This document shows positions 1 through 6,865 of a stretch of DNA of 32,266 nt, one piece after another (within the stretch, counting starts at the first letter, position 1; the number at the start of each line of letters is the position of its first letter). The position numbers were made by a program, and so were the translations under genes. This stretch comes from Clostridia bacterium (GTDB taxonomy: Bacteria; Bacillota; Clostridia; Christensenellales; Borkfalkiaceae): NCBI GenBank assembly GCA_017463205.1, contig JAFTPQ010000024.1:1-32266 (forward strand), read 5' to 3'. Under the pieces are notes generated by a model. The model had not been told where the DNA came from. It did no database searches and saw only the letters and a program-made list of their open reading frames with translations.

Positions 1-229
1 GCGTATCGATGATATTGATCTTCACCCCTTTATAATGCGCCGAGGTATTTTTCGCCAAAATGGTGATACCGCGTTCTCTTTCCAAATCGCCGCTGTCCAT
101 CACTCTGTCCTGCACTTGCTGATTTTCGCGGAACACCCCGCCTTGCGCCAACATCTCGTTGACAAGCGTCGTTTTACCGTGGTCAACGTGCGCGATGATG
201 GCTACGTTTCTTAAATCTTCTCTGATCAT
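1..229 (-). CDS. typA: Translational GTPase TypA/BipA, N-terminal part
   Basis: This is the 5' end of a gene that continues past the left edge; about 76 codons are visible. The product is a ribosome-associated GTPase of the EF-G/LepA type, involved in ribosome assembly and stress adaptation. The sequence shows the P-loop [10 protein letters not shown] at residues 13-22 and the switch I segment [10 protein letters not shown] at residues 53-62; the ILAKNT form is characteristic of TypA rather than of EF-G or LepA. The ATG at 229 is chosen because an AAGGAG-type ribosome binding site lies just upstream and the protein begins [20 protein letters not shown], as family members do. A promoter lies at 273-301. 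The C-terminal domains cannot be assessed. Confidence 0.93.
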   Translation of the reverse strand, partial: MIREDLRNVAIIAHVDHGKTTLVNEMLAQGGVFRENQQVQDRVMDSGDLERERGITILAKNTSAHYKGVKINIIDT

Positions 230-272
230 ACGTGGAATTTACTCCTTTTTGTAAAAACTTTTTAACCTATCT

Positions 273-301
273 ATTGTAATACTTTTTGCAGATTTTTACA
301 A
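273..301 (-). promoter_or_regulatory. Sigma-A promoter for typA
   Basis: On the minus strand a -35 TTGTAA (301-296) and a -10 TACAAT (278-273) are separated by 17 bp, about 45 bases upstream of the typA start. No other gene lies in this direction, so it most likely drives typA alone. Confidence 0.6.
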
Positions 302-343
302 GAGAAAACGCATACGCGCGATCATATTTTTTCAAAATCCGCA

Positions 344-381
344 GAAAAATTTCCGCAAACGGCGTTCTACCGCGCGGAAAT
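344..381 (-). terminator. Intrinsic terminator after folA
   Basis: Read on the minus strand, ATTTCCGC (381-374) pairs with GCGGAAAT (356-349), followed by a short T run to 344. It sits 16 bases past the folA stop and would end the TIGR04076-thyA-folA transcript before the typA promoter. The loop is long (about 17 nt) and may form a small inner stem. Confidence 0.6.
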
Positions 382-396
382 GCTTTTTTCTTTTCA

Positions 397-897
397 TCAC
401 AACGGCTTTACGTTACGGTTTTCATACCTGGTAAAACGAATGACGTGACCGTTGTCGTCGATCGGCGTCCCTTCGTCTACGCAAACGAAATCGGGATGTT
501 TATCAAGATTCGGAAAAAACACCGTAGCGCCGCCCACCGCGTCCACTTTCGTCACCAACGCTCCGTGACAATAAGGCAACAATTCACGGTAAATTACGCC
601 GCCGCCGATCACGTAAATATCCTCGTTTTCCCGCTTTTTCATCTCCGCTTTCAACTCCTCAAAATTACGAGCAAACACGCATTCATCACATACCTGCCCC
701 CTACTTAACACGATATTCACCCGATTTTTGAGGGGCTTTTGATTGGGGAAAGAACGCAAAGTATTCCCACCCATCACTACAACGTGTCCCGTGGTGGTTT
801 CACGGAAAAATTTCATATCTTTGGGCAGGGAAAACATCATATCGTTGTTTTTTCCGATCCCCCATTCTTTGTCGGCGTGTACGATCGCGTATATCAT
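397..897 (-). CDS. folA: Dihydrofolate reductase
   Basis: The 166-residue product reduces dihydrofolate to tetrahydrofolate with NADPH, recycling the dihydrofolate produced by thymidylate synthase. The N-terminus MIYAIVHADKEWGIGKNNDM is the typical DHFR substrate/cofactor strand, followed by LPKDMKFFRETTTGHVVVMG and, further on, the NADPH-binding YVIGGG segment. Length is normal for a bacterial DHFR. Its ATG (897-895) overlaps the thyA stop TGA (896-894) in an ATGA junction, so translation is probably coupled to thyA. Transcription should come from the promoter at 2078-2107, with termination at 344-381. Nothing in the sequence suggests a trimethoprim-resistant variant, but this cannot be judged by eye. 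Confidence 0.95.
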   Translation of the reverse strand: MIYAIVHADKEWGIGKNNDMMFSLPKDMKFFRETTTGHVVVMGGNTLRSFPNQKPLKNRVNIVLSRGQVCDECVFARNFEELKAEMKKRENEDIYVIGGGVIYRELLPYCHGALVTKVDAVGGATVFFPNLDKHPDFVCVDEGTPIDDNGHVIRFTRYENRNVKPL

Positions 898-1724
898 ATC
901 GCCACCGGAATTTTCGCGTTCAATTTTTCGTATTCGTAATCGACAAGCTGAAAACTGTCCACGGTAAAATCGTAAAAATTCGTCACAGCAGGATCGACGA
1001 TGAGTTTGGGCGCTTTATGGCGGGGATTTTCCAATATTTCCTTCACCAACGGGATATGCCGATCGTATATATGCGCGTCCGCGATCACGTGCACCAATTC
1101 GCCCGCCTTCAAGCCCGAAACCTGCGCAAACATGATCAACAGCACCGCATATTGCACGACGTTCCAATTATTTGCCGTCAACATATCGTTGGAACGCTGA
1201 TTTAAAATACCGTTTAACGTATTCCCCGTAACGTTGAACGTCATCGAATAGGCGCAAGGATACAAATTCATTTCGTGCAAGTCTTGAAAATTGTAAATAT
1301 TCGTCATAATACGGCGGCTGGCGGGATTATGCTTTAAATCGTACAAAACACGGTCTACTTGATCGAATTCGCCTTCTTTATATTGATGTTTTACACCCAA
1401 CTGATAGCCGTACGCTTTGCCGATAGAACCCGTTTCATCCGCCCACGAATCCCAGATATGCGAGCCCAAATCTTTGATATTGTTGCTCTTTTTTTGCCAG
1501 ATCCACAACAACTCGTCCACGCACGATTTAAACGCCGTACGGCGCATTGTTAAAATGGGGAATTCTTCCTGCAGATCATAACGGTTGACAATGCCGAACT
1601 TTTTCACCGTATGCGCCGGTGTTCCGTCCTCCCATTTGGGGCGTACGTTGAGATCGGTGTCCCAAAAACCGTTTTCCATAATATCCGTCATATTTTGCGC
1701 AAAAATATCGTCTGCTCTGCTCAT
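894..1724 (-). CDS. thyA: Thymidylate synthase
   Basis: The 276-residue enzyme methylates dUMP to dTMP using 5,10-methylene-tetrahydrofolate and releases dihydrofolate for FolA. Recognisable elements are the active-site segment LYPCAYSMTFNV, with the nucleophile Cys at about residue 157, followed by LNQRSNDML (dUMP phosphate/base contacts) and the conserved DAHIYDRH stretch. It is a classical ThyA, not the flavin-dependent ThyX. The reading frame is open further upstream (to 1958), but the ATG at 1724 is preferred: it overlaps the preceding gene's TGA in ATGA, and MSRADDIFAQNM fits the usual N-terminal length. Both flanking junctions are ATGA overlaps, indicating a tightly coupled three-gene unit. 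Confidence 0.95.
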   Translation of the reverse strand: MSRADDIFAQNMTDIMENGFWDTDLNVRPKWEDGTPAHTVKKFGIVNRYDLQEEFPILTMRRTAFKSCVDELLWIWQKKSNNIKDLGSHIWDSWADETGSIGKAYGYQLGVKHQYKEGEFDQVDRVLYDLKHNPASRRIMTNIYNFQDLHEMNLYPCAYSMTFNVTGNTLNGILNQRSNDMLTANNWNVVQYAVLLIMFAQVSGLKAGELVHVIADAHIYDRHIPLVKEILENPRHKAPKLIVDPAVTNFYDFTVDSFQLVDYEYEKLNAKIPVAI

Positions 1725-2041
1725 ACTTCTTCTCCTTGTTCTTCGATCGTTTCGATATAAAAACTGACGGGACGAAAACCGTCGTTGCACGAGATCATCG
1801 CGGAATGAGGATTTTTCATCCAACCTTCGTAAAAATTTCCGCCGCCGTTTGCAAGTTCCCGTACGAAATACGCCACACTTTCCCACGCGCTGTCGCAAAA
1901 ACCTTGCGGCTTTTGTCCGTCTACGGAAAAAAAGACTTGTCCTTCCGTCACGTCGCAAGCGTGCTGAATGGGATTTTCGTATTTCTCCATCAAATCGGGA
2001 TAGGACGCCTTTCTGATCGCCATAATTTTACACGTTTTCAA
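1721..2041 (-). CDS. TIGR04076 family protein (function unknown)
   Basis: This 106-residue protein has the layout of the TIGR04076 family: an N-terminal KxCKIxxIRK strand, a central ACDVTEGQVFF segment, a PQGFCDSAWESV motif, then GGGNFYEGWM and a C-terminal SCNDGFRPVSFYIE strand. The cysteines in these motifs are conserved in the family as I know it, but no activity is established. The start is a TTG at 2041: a strong AAGGAGG site lies about 8 bases upstream, and the family normally begins with this K-x-CKI strand, which an internal ATG at about 2023 would remove. The stop overlaps the thyA start (ATGA), making it the first gene of a thyA-folA operon. A role near folate or thymidylate metabolism is only inferred from position. 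Confidence 0.8.
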   Translation of the reverse strand: MKTCKIMAIRKASYPDLMEKYENPIQHACDVTEGQVFFSVDGQKPQGFCDSAWESVAYFVRELANGGGNFYEGWMKNPHSAMISCNDGFRPVSFYIETIEEQGEEV

Positions 2042-2077
2042 AGCACCCTTCCTCCTTCGTCGCCGTTTATTTTGATC

Positions 2078-2107
2078 ATTATACCATATTTATTCGCTTT
2101 TCGTCAA
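2078..2107 (-). promoter_or_regulatory. Sigma-A promoter for TIGR04076-thyA-folA
   Basis: On the minus strand a -35 TTGACG (2107-2102) and a consensus -10 TATAAT (2083-2078) are 18 bp apart, with an extended -10 TG two bases before it. It lies 37 bases upstream of the TTG start. It is back to back with the pgk promoter, leaving about 38 bp between the two -35 boxes. Confidence 0.78.
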
Positions 2108-2145
2108 GGTTTCAAAAACTTTTTTCGGATTATTTTTCCAAAAAG

Positions 2146-2174
2146 TTGACAAATGCAAAAAAATTGGGTATTAT
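2146..2174 (+). promoter_or_regulatory. Sigma-A promoter for pgk
   Basis: A perfect -35 TTGACA (2146-2151) and -10 TATTAT (2169-2174) are separated by 17 bp. The expected transcription start near 2181 gives a leader of about 40 nt before the pgk ATG. This strength fits a highly expressed glycolytic gene. Confidence 0.82.
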
Positions 2175-2219
2175 ATATACGTATGAAAAAAAATTATTGT
2201 AAGGAGAGTTCTTAATTCT

Positions 2220-3536
2220 ATGAATAAGAAAACCGTAAAAGACATCGAAGTGAAAGGCAAAAAAGTCCTCGTAAGATGCGATTTCAACGTTCCCATGAAA
2301 GACGGTGTTATCACCGACGAAAACCGTATTATCGGCGCGCTTCCCACCATCAAATATTTGATGGAACAAGGCGCGAAAGTTGTGCTCTGCTCGCATATGG
2401 GCAAACCCCACAACGTGTTTGACGCAAAACTCGAACTCAACAAGATGGAAAAATGCAAAGTGGCGGCGTTGCCCGAAGCCGAACAAGCGGCTGCTACCGA
2501 AGAATTTTTGGAAAAAGCGAAAAAAGACGTTAAAAAATTGTCGCTCGCGCCCGTTGCGGCTCGTTTGAACGAATTGTTGGACGGCAAAGTTACATTTGCC
2601 ACCGACGTGATCGGCGACGACGCAAAAGCAAAAGTGGCGGCTTGTAAAGAAGGCGAATGCGTGCTTTTGGAAAACCTTCGTTTCCACAAAGGCGAAGAAA
2701 AGAAAGCTCCCGAATTTATGCAAGCGCTTGCTTCCTACTGCGACGTATACGTAAACGACGCGTTTGGTACGGCGCACCGTTCGCACGCCTCCACCGCAGG
2801 GATCGTGGAAGAAGGCTTGGTGACGACGGCAGCTTGCGGGTTCTTGATCGAGAAAGAACTCTCCGTTATGGCTGATACGTTGGAAAACCCCGAAAGACCT
2901 TTCGTGGCGATCCTCGGCGGCGCAAAAGTTGCGGACAAGCTGAACGTTATTTCCAACTTGCTTGAAAAATGCGATACGCTTGTGATCGGCGGCGGCATGG
3001 CGTACACCTTCTTGAAAGCAAAAGGCGGCAAGATCGGTACGTCGCTTGTAGACGACGAAAAGATCGATTATTGTCTTGAAATGTTGAAGAAAGCGGAAAC
3101 GCTTGGCAAAAAGATCCTTTTGCCCGTTGACACCGTTGCCGCAAAAGAATTCCCCAACCCGATCGATGCACCTATCGAAACGACCGTTGTTGATTCGATG
3201 GCAATTCCCGACGATATGATGGGCTTGGATATCGGTCCCGAAACGAAAAAATTGTTTGCAGAAGCGGTAGCTAATGCGAAATCGGTGATTTGGAACGGGC
3301 CTATGGGCGTATTTGAAAACCCCATCTTGGCAGAAGGCACGAAAGCGGTTGCGCAATCGCTTGCAAACGCTTACGGAAAAGCGACCACCATCATCGGCGG
3401 CGGCGACAGCGCGGCAGCGGTACAAGTGCTTGGTTACGCAGACAAAATGACGCATATTTCGACGGGCGGCGGCGCTTCCCTCGAACTGTTTGAAGGCAAA
3501 GTGCTTCCCGGCATCGCTTGCTTGAACGATAAATAA
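2220..3536 (+). CDS. pgk: Phosphoglycerate kinase with an extra N-domain insertion
   Basis: The 438-residue enzyme transfers phosphate from 1,3-bisphosphoglycerate to ADP in glycolysis. Family signatures are plain: [16 protein letters not shown] (residues 14-29), the SHMGKP loop (58-63), [25 protein letters not shown], the [12 protein letters not shown] hinge and the C-terminal nucleotide-binding stretch ending IGGGDSAAA and [10 protein letters not shown]. Most bacterial PGKs have about 395-400 residues. The extra length lies between SHMGKP (58-63) and SLAPVA (108-113), where about 44 residues replace the usual 8-10; the insert is Glu/Lys/Ala-rich and probably helical. The start follows an AAGGAGAG site at 2201-2208. 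The gene is first in pgk-tpiA-gpmI; no gap gene precedes it here. Confidence 0.96.
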   Translation: MNKKTVKDIEVKGKKVLVRCDFNVPMKDGVITDENRIIGALPTIKYLMEQGAKVVLCSHMGKPHNVFDAKLELNKMEKCKVAALPEAEQAAATEEFLEKAKKDVKKLSLAPVAARLNELLDGKVTFATDVIGDDAKAKVAACKEGECVLLENLRFHKGEEKKAPEFMQALASYCDVYVNDAFGTAHRSHASTAGIVEEGLVTTAACGFLIEKELSVMADTLENPERPFVAILGGAKVADKLNVISNLLEKCDTLVIGGGMAYTFLKAKGGKIGTSLVDDEKIDYCLEMLKKAETLGKKILLPVDTVAAKEFPNPIDAPIETTVVDSMAIPDDMMGLDIGPETKKLFAEAVANAKSVIWNGPMGVFENPILAEGTKAVAQSLANAYGKATTIIGGGDSAAAVQVLGYADKMTHISTGGGASLELFEGKVLPGIACLNDK

Positions 3537-3550
3537 GAACCTCTTTAGGC

Positions 3551-3573
3551 AAAGGGCAACGCGGTTGCCCTTT
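3551..3573 (+). terminator. Hairpin after pgk, probably a partial terminator
   Basis: AAAGGGCAAC (3551-3560) and GTTGCCCTTT (3564-3573) form a perfect 10-bp stem around a GCG loop, 14 bases past the pgk stop. The downstream T tract is weak (TTTCCTT). It may attenuate or process the transcript so that pgk is made in excess of tpiA, rather than stop it fully. Confidence 0.55.
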
Positions 3574-3615
3574 CCTTGCGCATTTGATAAAAATATTTAA
3601 AGAATAAAATAGTTA

Positions 3616-3734
3616 AAAACGCAGAGATGCAGGCAAGACAAGAAGCGTTGAGCACCTCGCAGGGAGCGTACCGGGCGTACGTGACCAAGAGGTGCGGAAA
3701 CGCGACGACGTATTGCGACGCATATATGCGTTTT
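3616..3734. repeat. Long folded intergenic element between pgk and tpiA
   Basis: This 119-base stretch is more GC-rich than its flanks and folds as one nested imperfect hairpin. Pairs from outside in are AAAACGCA (3616-3623) with TGCGTTTT (3727-3734), ATGC (3627-3630) with GCAT (3720-3723), GCAA (3633-3636) with TTGC (3713-3716), GCGTT (3645-3649) with AACGC (3699-3703), GCACCTC (3652-3658) with GAGGTGC (3689-3695), and CGTAC (3667-3671) with GTACG (3677-3681). The tpiA ribosome binding site begins immediately after the outer stem. It is non-coding in practice and may be a mobile intergenic repeat, an RNA element or both. No second copy is in the window. Confidence 0.7.
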
Positions 3735-3750
3735 CAAAGGAGAAATAAAA

Positions 3751-4497
3751 ATGAGAAAACCCATTATAGCAGGCAACTGGAAAATGAACAACACAGCATC
3801 GGAAGGCGTTGCGCTTGTGAAAGCGATCGCTCCCCTCGTGACGGAAGCAAATTGCGACGTTGTCGTTTGCGTACCCGCAATCGATATCCCCGCAGTTAGC
3901 GAAGCATTGAAAGGCACGAACATCAAGCTCGGTGCAGAAAACGTACACTTTGCGGAAAAAGGCGCGTACACGGGTGAAATTTCCGCGGCGATGCTTCTTG
4001 AATACGGCGTGGAATACGTCATCATCGGTCACAGCGAACGCCGTCAATATTTTGCAGAAACGGATGAAACGGTGAATAAGAGAACGCTCACCGCTTTGAA
4101 AGCAGGTCTCACCCCCATCGTTTGTATCGGCGAATCGTTGGAAGAAAGAGAAACGGGCAAAACGGAAGAAGTTTTGGCTACGCAAATTAAAGAAGGTTTG
4201 AAAGATATCGAAGATATCAAAAAGATCGTTATCGCATACGAACCCGTTTGGGCGATCGGCACTGGCAAGACCGCTACCGCAGAGCAAGCAAACGAAACCA
4301 TCGCGTTTATTCGTAAAACGGTTGGCGAAATGTTCTGCCCGAAATGCGCCGAAGCGCTTCGCATTCAATACGGCGGCAGCATGAACGCAGGCAACTGCAA
4401 AGAATTGATGGCTATGCCCGAAATCGACGGCGGTTTGATCGGCGGCGCGTCTTTGAAAGCTCCCGATTTTGCTGCGATCGTTAATTTCGACAAGTAA
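3751..4497 (+). CDS. tpiA: Triosephosphate isomerase
   Basis: The 248-residue TIM-barrel enzyme interconverts dihydroxyacetone phosphate and glyceraldehyde 3-phosphate in the cytoplasm. Catalytic elements are intact: Asn9 and Lys11 in AGNWKMN, His94 in IIGHSERR, Glu164 in [15 protein letters not shown] (with the flexible phosphate loop) and the C-terminal IQYGGSM phosphate-binding motif. Length is standard. An AAAGGAG site at 3736-3742 precedes the ATG. No separate promoter is evident, so it is probably cotranscribed with pgk; the folded element ending at 3734 abuts the ribosome binding site and could modulate initiation. Confidence 0.97.
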   Translation: MRKPIIAGNWKMNNTASEGVALVKAIAPLVTEANCDVVVCVPAIDIPAVSEALKGTNIKLGAENVHFAEKGAYTGEISAAMLLEYGVEYVIIGHSERRQYFAETDETVNKRTLTALKAGLTPIVCIGESLEERETGKTEEVLATQIKEGLKDIEDIKKIVIAYEPVWAIGTGKTATAEQANETIAFIRKTVGEMFCPKCAEALRIQYGGSMNAGNCKELMAMPEIDGGLIGGASLKAPDFAAIVNFDK

Positions 4498-4517
4498 GCG
4501 TCGATACAGTTGATTTT

Positions 4518-4554
4518 AGGGGGCGGTTTTATGTTCAACGCATACCTGCCCCCT
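4518..4554 (+). terminator. Possible G-C hairpin between tpiA and gpmI
   Basis: AGGGGGC (4518-4524) can pair with GCCCCCT (4548-4554) across a 23-nt loop, followed by TCATTTT. The long loop and weak T tract make termination uncertain. It may partly separate tpiA from gpmI. A 12-bp palindrome, CGAAATATTTCG, lies further on at 4615-4626 and is of unknown meaning. Confidence 0.35.
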
Positions 4555-4654
4555 TCATTTTGAAAAAACAAAAAATAGCAATGCGTAAATACAAGAAAGA
4601 AAAACATAGCGTAACGAAATATTTCGAAGTAGATACGTATTGCGGAGGATTATT

Positions 4655-6226
4655 ATGAAAAAACCTTACGCAATCATCATTATGGACGGCTATGGCATTA
4701 ACCCTTCCGAAAAAGGAAACGCCATCGTCGCAGACGGTAGCAAATACGTCAATGAACTCAAAGAAAACTATCCTTCCGCGCAACTCGGCGCAAGCGGTAT
4801 GTCGGTTGGGCTTCCCGATGGGCAAATGGGCAACAGCGAAGTTGGACACCTCAATATCGGCGCAGGACGGATCGTATATCAAGACTTGACCAAGATCACC
4901 AAAGATATCCGCAACGGCGAATTTTTTAAAAATGCCGAATTGCTTCGCGCAATGCACACCGCAAAAGAAAACGGGAAAAAGTTGCACTTGTACGGATTGG
5001 TTTCAACGGGCGGCGTTCACAGCCACACCGAACACCTGTACGCTTTGGTTGAAATGGCGAAACGAGAAGGGCTTGACAACGTATATATCCATGCCTTTAC
5101 CGATGGGCGCGACGTTGCCCCCACTTCCGGCGCGGATTTCTTAAAAGAATTGCAAAATAAATTGAACGAATTGTCGTTTGGCAAAATCGCTTCCGTTTCG
5201 GGAAGATATTACGCGATGGACCGCGACAACAATTGGGACCGTGAAGAAAAGGCATACGATATGTTGACGCTTGGTACGGGCGTACAGTTTGAAGGCAGCG
5301 CGGAAGAAGCCGCAAACGCTTCGTATGAAAAGGGCGTTACGGACGAATTTATTTTGCCCACCAACCTCACCGAAAACGGAAAGCCCGTTGCCTTGATCGG
5401 CAAAGGCGACAGCATCATCTGCTTTAACTTCCGTCCGGACAGAGCAAGACAAATTTCGAGAATGTTCTCGCAAGAAACGTTCCCCTTTGTGGACGCAAAA
5501 ACAGGCGCAACGCTTGGTTTTGAAAGAAAGACGGGTTTCCTCGCGCCTTGTTACGTCGGGTTTGCCGTATACGATTCGTCCTTTGAAAACGTGGGCGTGG
5601 CATTCCCCCCCGACGAGATCAACAACACCTTGCCGCAGTATATCGCTTCGCTTGGATTAAAACAACTTCATATTGCGGAAACGGAAAAATATGCGCACGT
5701 GACGTTCTTCTTCAATGCGAAATTGGAAGCTCCCGTAGAGGGCGAAACGCGTATCGTGATCCCCTCCCCGAAGGTTGCCACGTACGATCTGCAACCTGAA
5801 ATGAGCGCTTATCCCGTTACGGATAAGGTTTTGGAAGAATTGGACAAGGGCGAATACGACGTTGTGATCCTCAATTTCGCCAACTGCGATATGGTTGGGC
5901 ATACAGGCGTGATGGACGCGGCGATCAAAGCCGTACACACCGTGGACGAATGTGTAAAGAAAGTGACGGATAAAATTTTGGCGATGGGCGGAAGCGCATT
6001 GGTGACGGCAGACCACGGAAACGCCGACCAAATGATCGCAGACGACGGTGTGGGCGCATTTACGCAACATACCACGTTCCCCGTTCCCGTGATCCTTGTA
6101 TCCGAAGAATATAAAAACGTAACGCTTCGCGAAGACGGCGTTTTGGCAGATCTCGCCCCCACGCTTTTGGATATGATGAAATTGGAACAACCCAAAGAAA
6201 TGACCGGCAAGAGCTTGATCAAATAA
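4655..6226 (+). CDS. gpmI: 2,3-bisphosphoglycerate-independent phosphoglycerate mutase
   Basis: The 523-residue di-manganese enzyme interconverts 3- and 2-phosphoglycerate without a bisphosphoglycerate cofactor. It belongs to the alkaline phosphatase superfamily. Asp11 in IIMDGYG and the phosphorylated nucleophile Ser61 in QMGNSEVGH are present, as are the second metal-site motifs NFANCDMVGHTG and TADHGNADQM near the C-terminus. Length is normal (about 510). The frame extends to a TTG at 4640, but the ATG at 4655 is chosen because a GCGGAGG site lies 6-7 bases before it and MKKPYAIIIMDGYG is the standard N-terminus. It closes the pgk-tpiA-gpmI block. Confidence 0.97.
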   Translation: MKKPYAIIIMDGYGINPSEKGNAIVADGSKYVNELKENYPSAQLGASGMSVGLPDGQMGNSEVGHLNIGAGRIVYQDLTKITKDIRNGEFFKNAELLRAMHTAKENGKKLHLYGLVSTGGVHSHTEHLYALVEMAKREGLDNVYIHAFTDGRDVAPTSGADFLKELQNKLNELSFGKIASVSGRYYAMDRDNNWDREEKAYDMLTLGTGVQFEGSAEEAANASYEKGVTDEFILPTNLTENGKPVALIGKGDSIICFNFRPDRARQISRMFSQETFPFVDAKTGATLGFERKTGFLAPCYVGFAVYDSSFENVGVAFPPDEINNTLPQYIASLGLKQLHIAETEKYAHVTFFFNAKLEAPVEGETRIVIPSPKVATYDLQPEMSAYPVTDKVLEELDKGEYDVVILNFANCDMVGHTGVMDAAIKAVHTVDECVKKVTDKILAMGGSALVTADHGNADQMIADDGVGAFTQHTTFPVPVILVSEEYKNVTLREDGVLADLAPTLLDMMKLEQPKEMTGKSLIK

Positions 6227-6348
6227 AGTTTGATCGAAATGGAAAGGCTTAACGCAAACAAATGCCTATAAAATTGATATTGGAGTTACTTTTCTCCACT
6301 TTTATTGCCGCAACCGAGAAAAATTTTTTATAAATTCAGTAAAAACAG

Positions 6349-6377
6349 TTGCGCTATTTGAAGAAGTGTGGTATAAT
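6349..6377 (+). promoter_or_regulatory. Sigma-A promoter for secG
   Basis: A -35 TTGCGC (6349-6354) and a perfect -10 TATAAT (6372-6377), preceded by TGTGG, are 17 bp apart. The start site near 6384 gives a leader of about 60 nt to the secG ATG. The leader contains a small ACGGC/GCCGT stem near 6398. Confidence 0.72.
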
Positions 6378-6445
6378 TTATAGGTAATTTTGGAAAACGG
6401 CGTTTGCCGTCAAAAGAAAAAAGTAATAAAAAGGACCAAACGATT

Positions 6446-6766
6446 ATGTTGAATTTAGTAAATTTGTTGGCTTATGATCTTCCTTACAAAAGCCCCGCGC
6501 ACGAAACTGCGCATATCGCATTAAGCACTGCAATGATCATTTTGATGGCGATCGCTGCAATCACGGCTGTTGTACTCGTTTTGTTGCAACCCGCAAACTC
6601 TTCGGGGATCGACGCACTTGGCGGCTCCAGCGAAACGTTTTACAGCAAAACCAAAGGTCAGTCGATTGAAGAAAAGAGAAAGAAATGGACGTGGATCTGT
6701 CTTGTTGTCCTCGTTATTTTCTCGGTTTTGTTCTACGTGTTGCAGATCGAAGCTTTTTGGGTTTAA
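6446..6766 (+). CDS. secG: Protein translocase subunit SecG
   Basis: The 106-residue small membrane subunit of the SecYEG channel assists preprotein export. It has two membrane segments: one at about residues 28-50, ending VVLVLLQP, and one near the C-terminus (WICLVVLVIFSVLFYVLQI). The connecting loop DALGGSSETFYSKTKGQS carries the GGSS-(E/Q)T-F signature of SecG. The ATG at 6446 is preferred over an upstream in-frame start because an AAAGGA site lies about 10 bases before it. The N-terminal stretch before the first helix is longer than in many SecGs. It precedes rnr-smpB, a common Firmicutes order, but a terminator at 6785-6815 separates them. Confidence 0.9.
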   Translation: MLNLVNLLAYDLPYKSPAHETAHIALSTAMIILMAIAAITAVVLVLLQPANSSGIDALGGSSETFYSKTKGQSIEEKRKKWTWICLVVLVIFSVLFYVLQIEAFWV

Positions 6767-6784
6767 GTTTTTTGTAAACGATTT

Positions 6785-6815
6785 CGGCGGCTTGCATTTT
6801 AAAGCCGCCGTTTTT
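6785..6815 (+). terminator. Intrinsic terminator after secG
   Basis: CGGCGGCTT (6785-6793) and AAGCCGCCG (6802-6810) form a perfect 9-bp GC-rich stem with an 8-nt loop, followed by TTTTTATTT. It is a textbook factor-independent terminator. Confidence 0.92.
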
Positions 6816-6865
6816 ATTTCCTCTCCCCCTATTTGCGGCCTACATATATTTTTCGGAGGTGTGTT

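Noticed and set aside
4615-4626. Palindrome CGAAATATTTCG upstream of gpmI as an operator
   Set aside because: A single 12-bp palindrome with no clear promoter next to it and no second copy is too weak to call a regulatory site.
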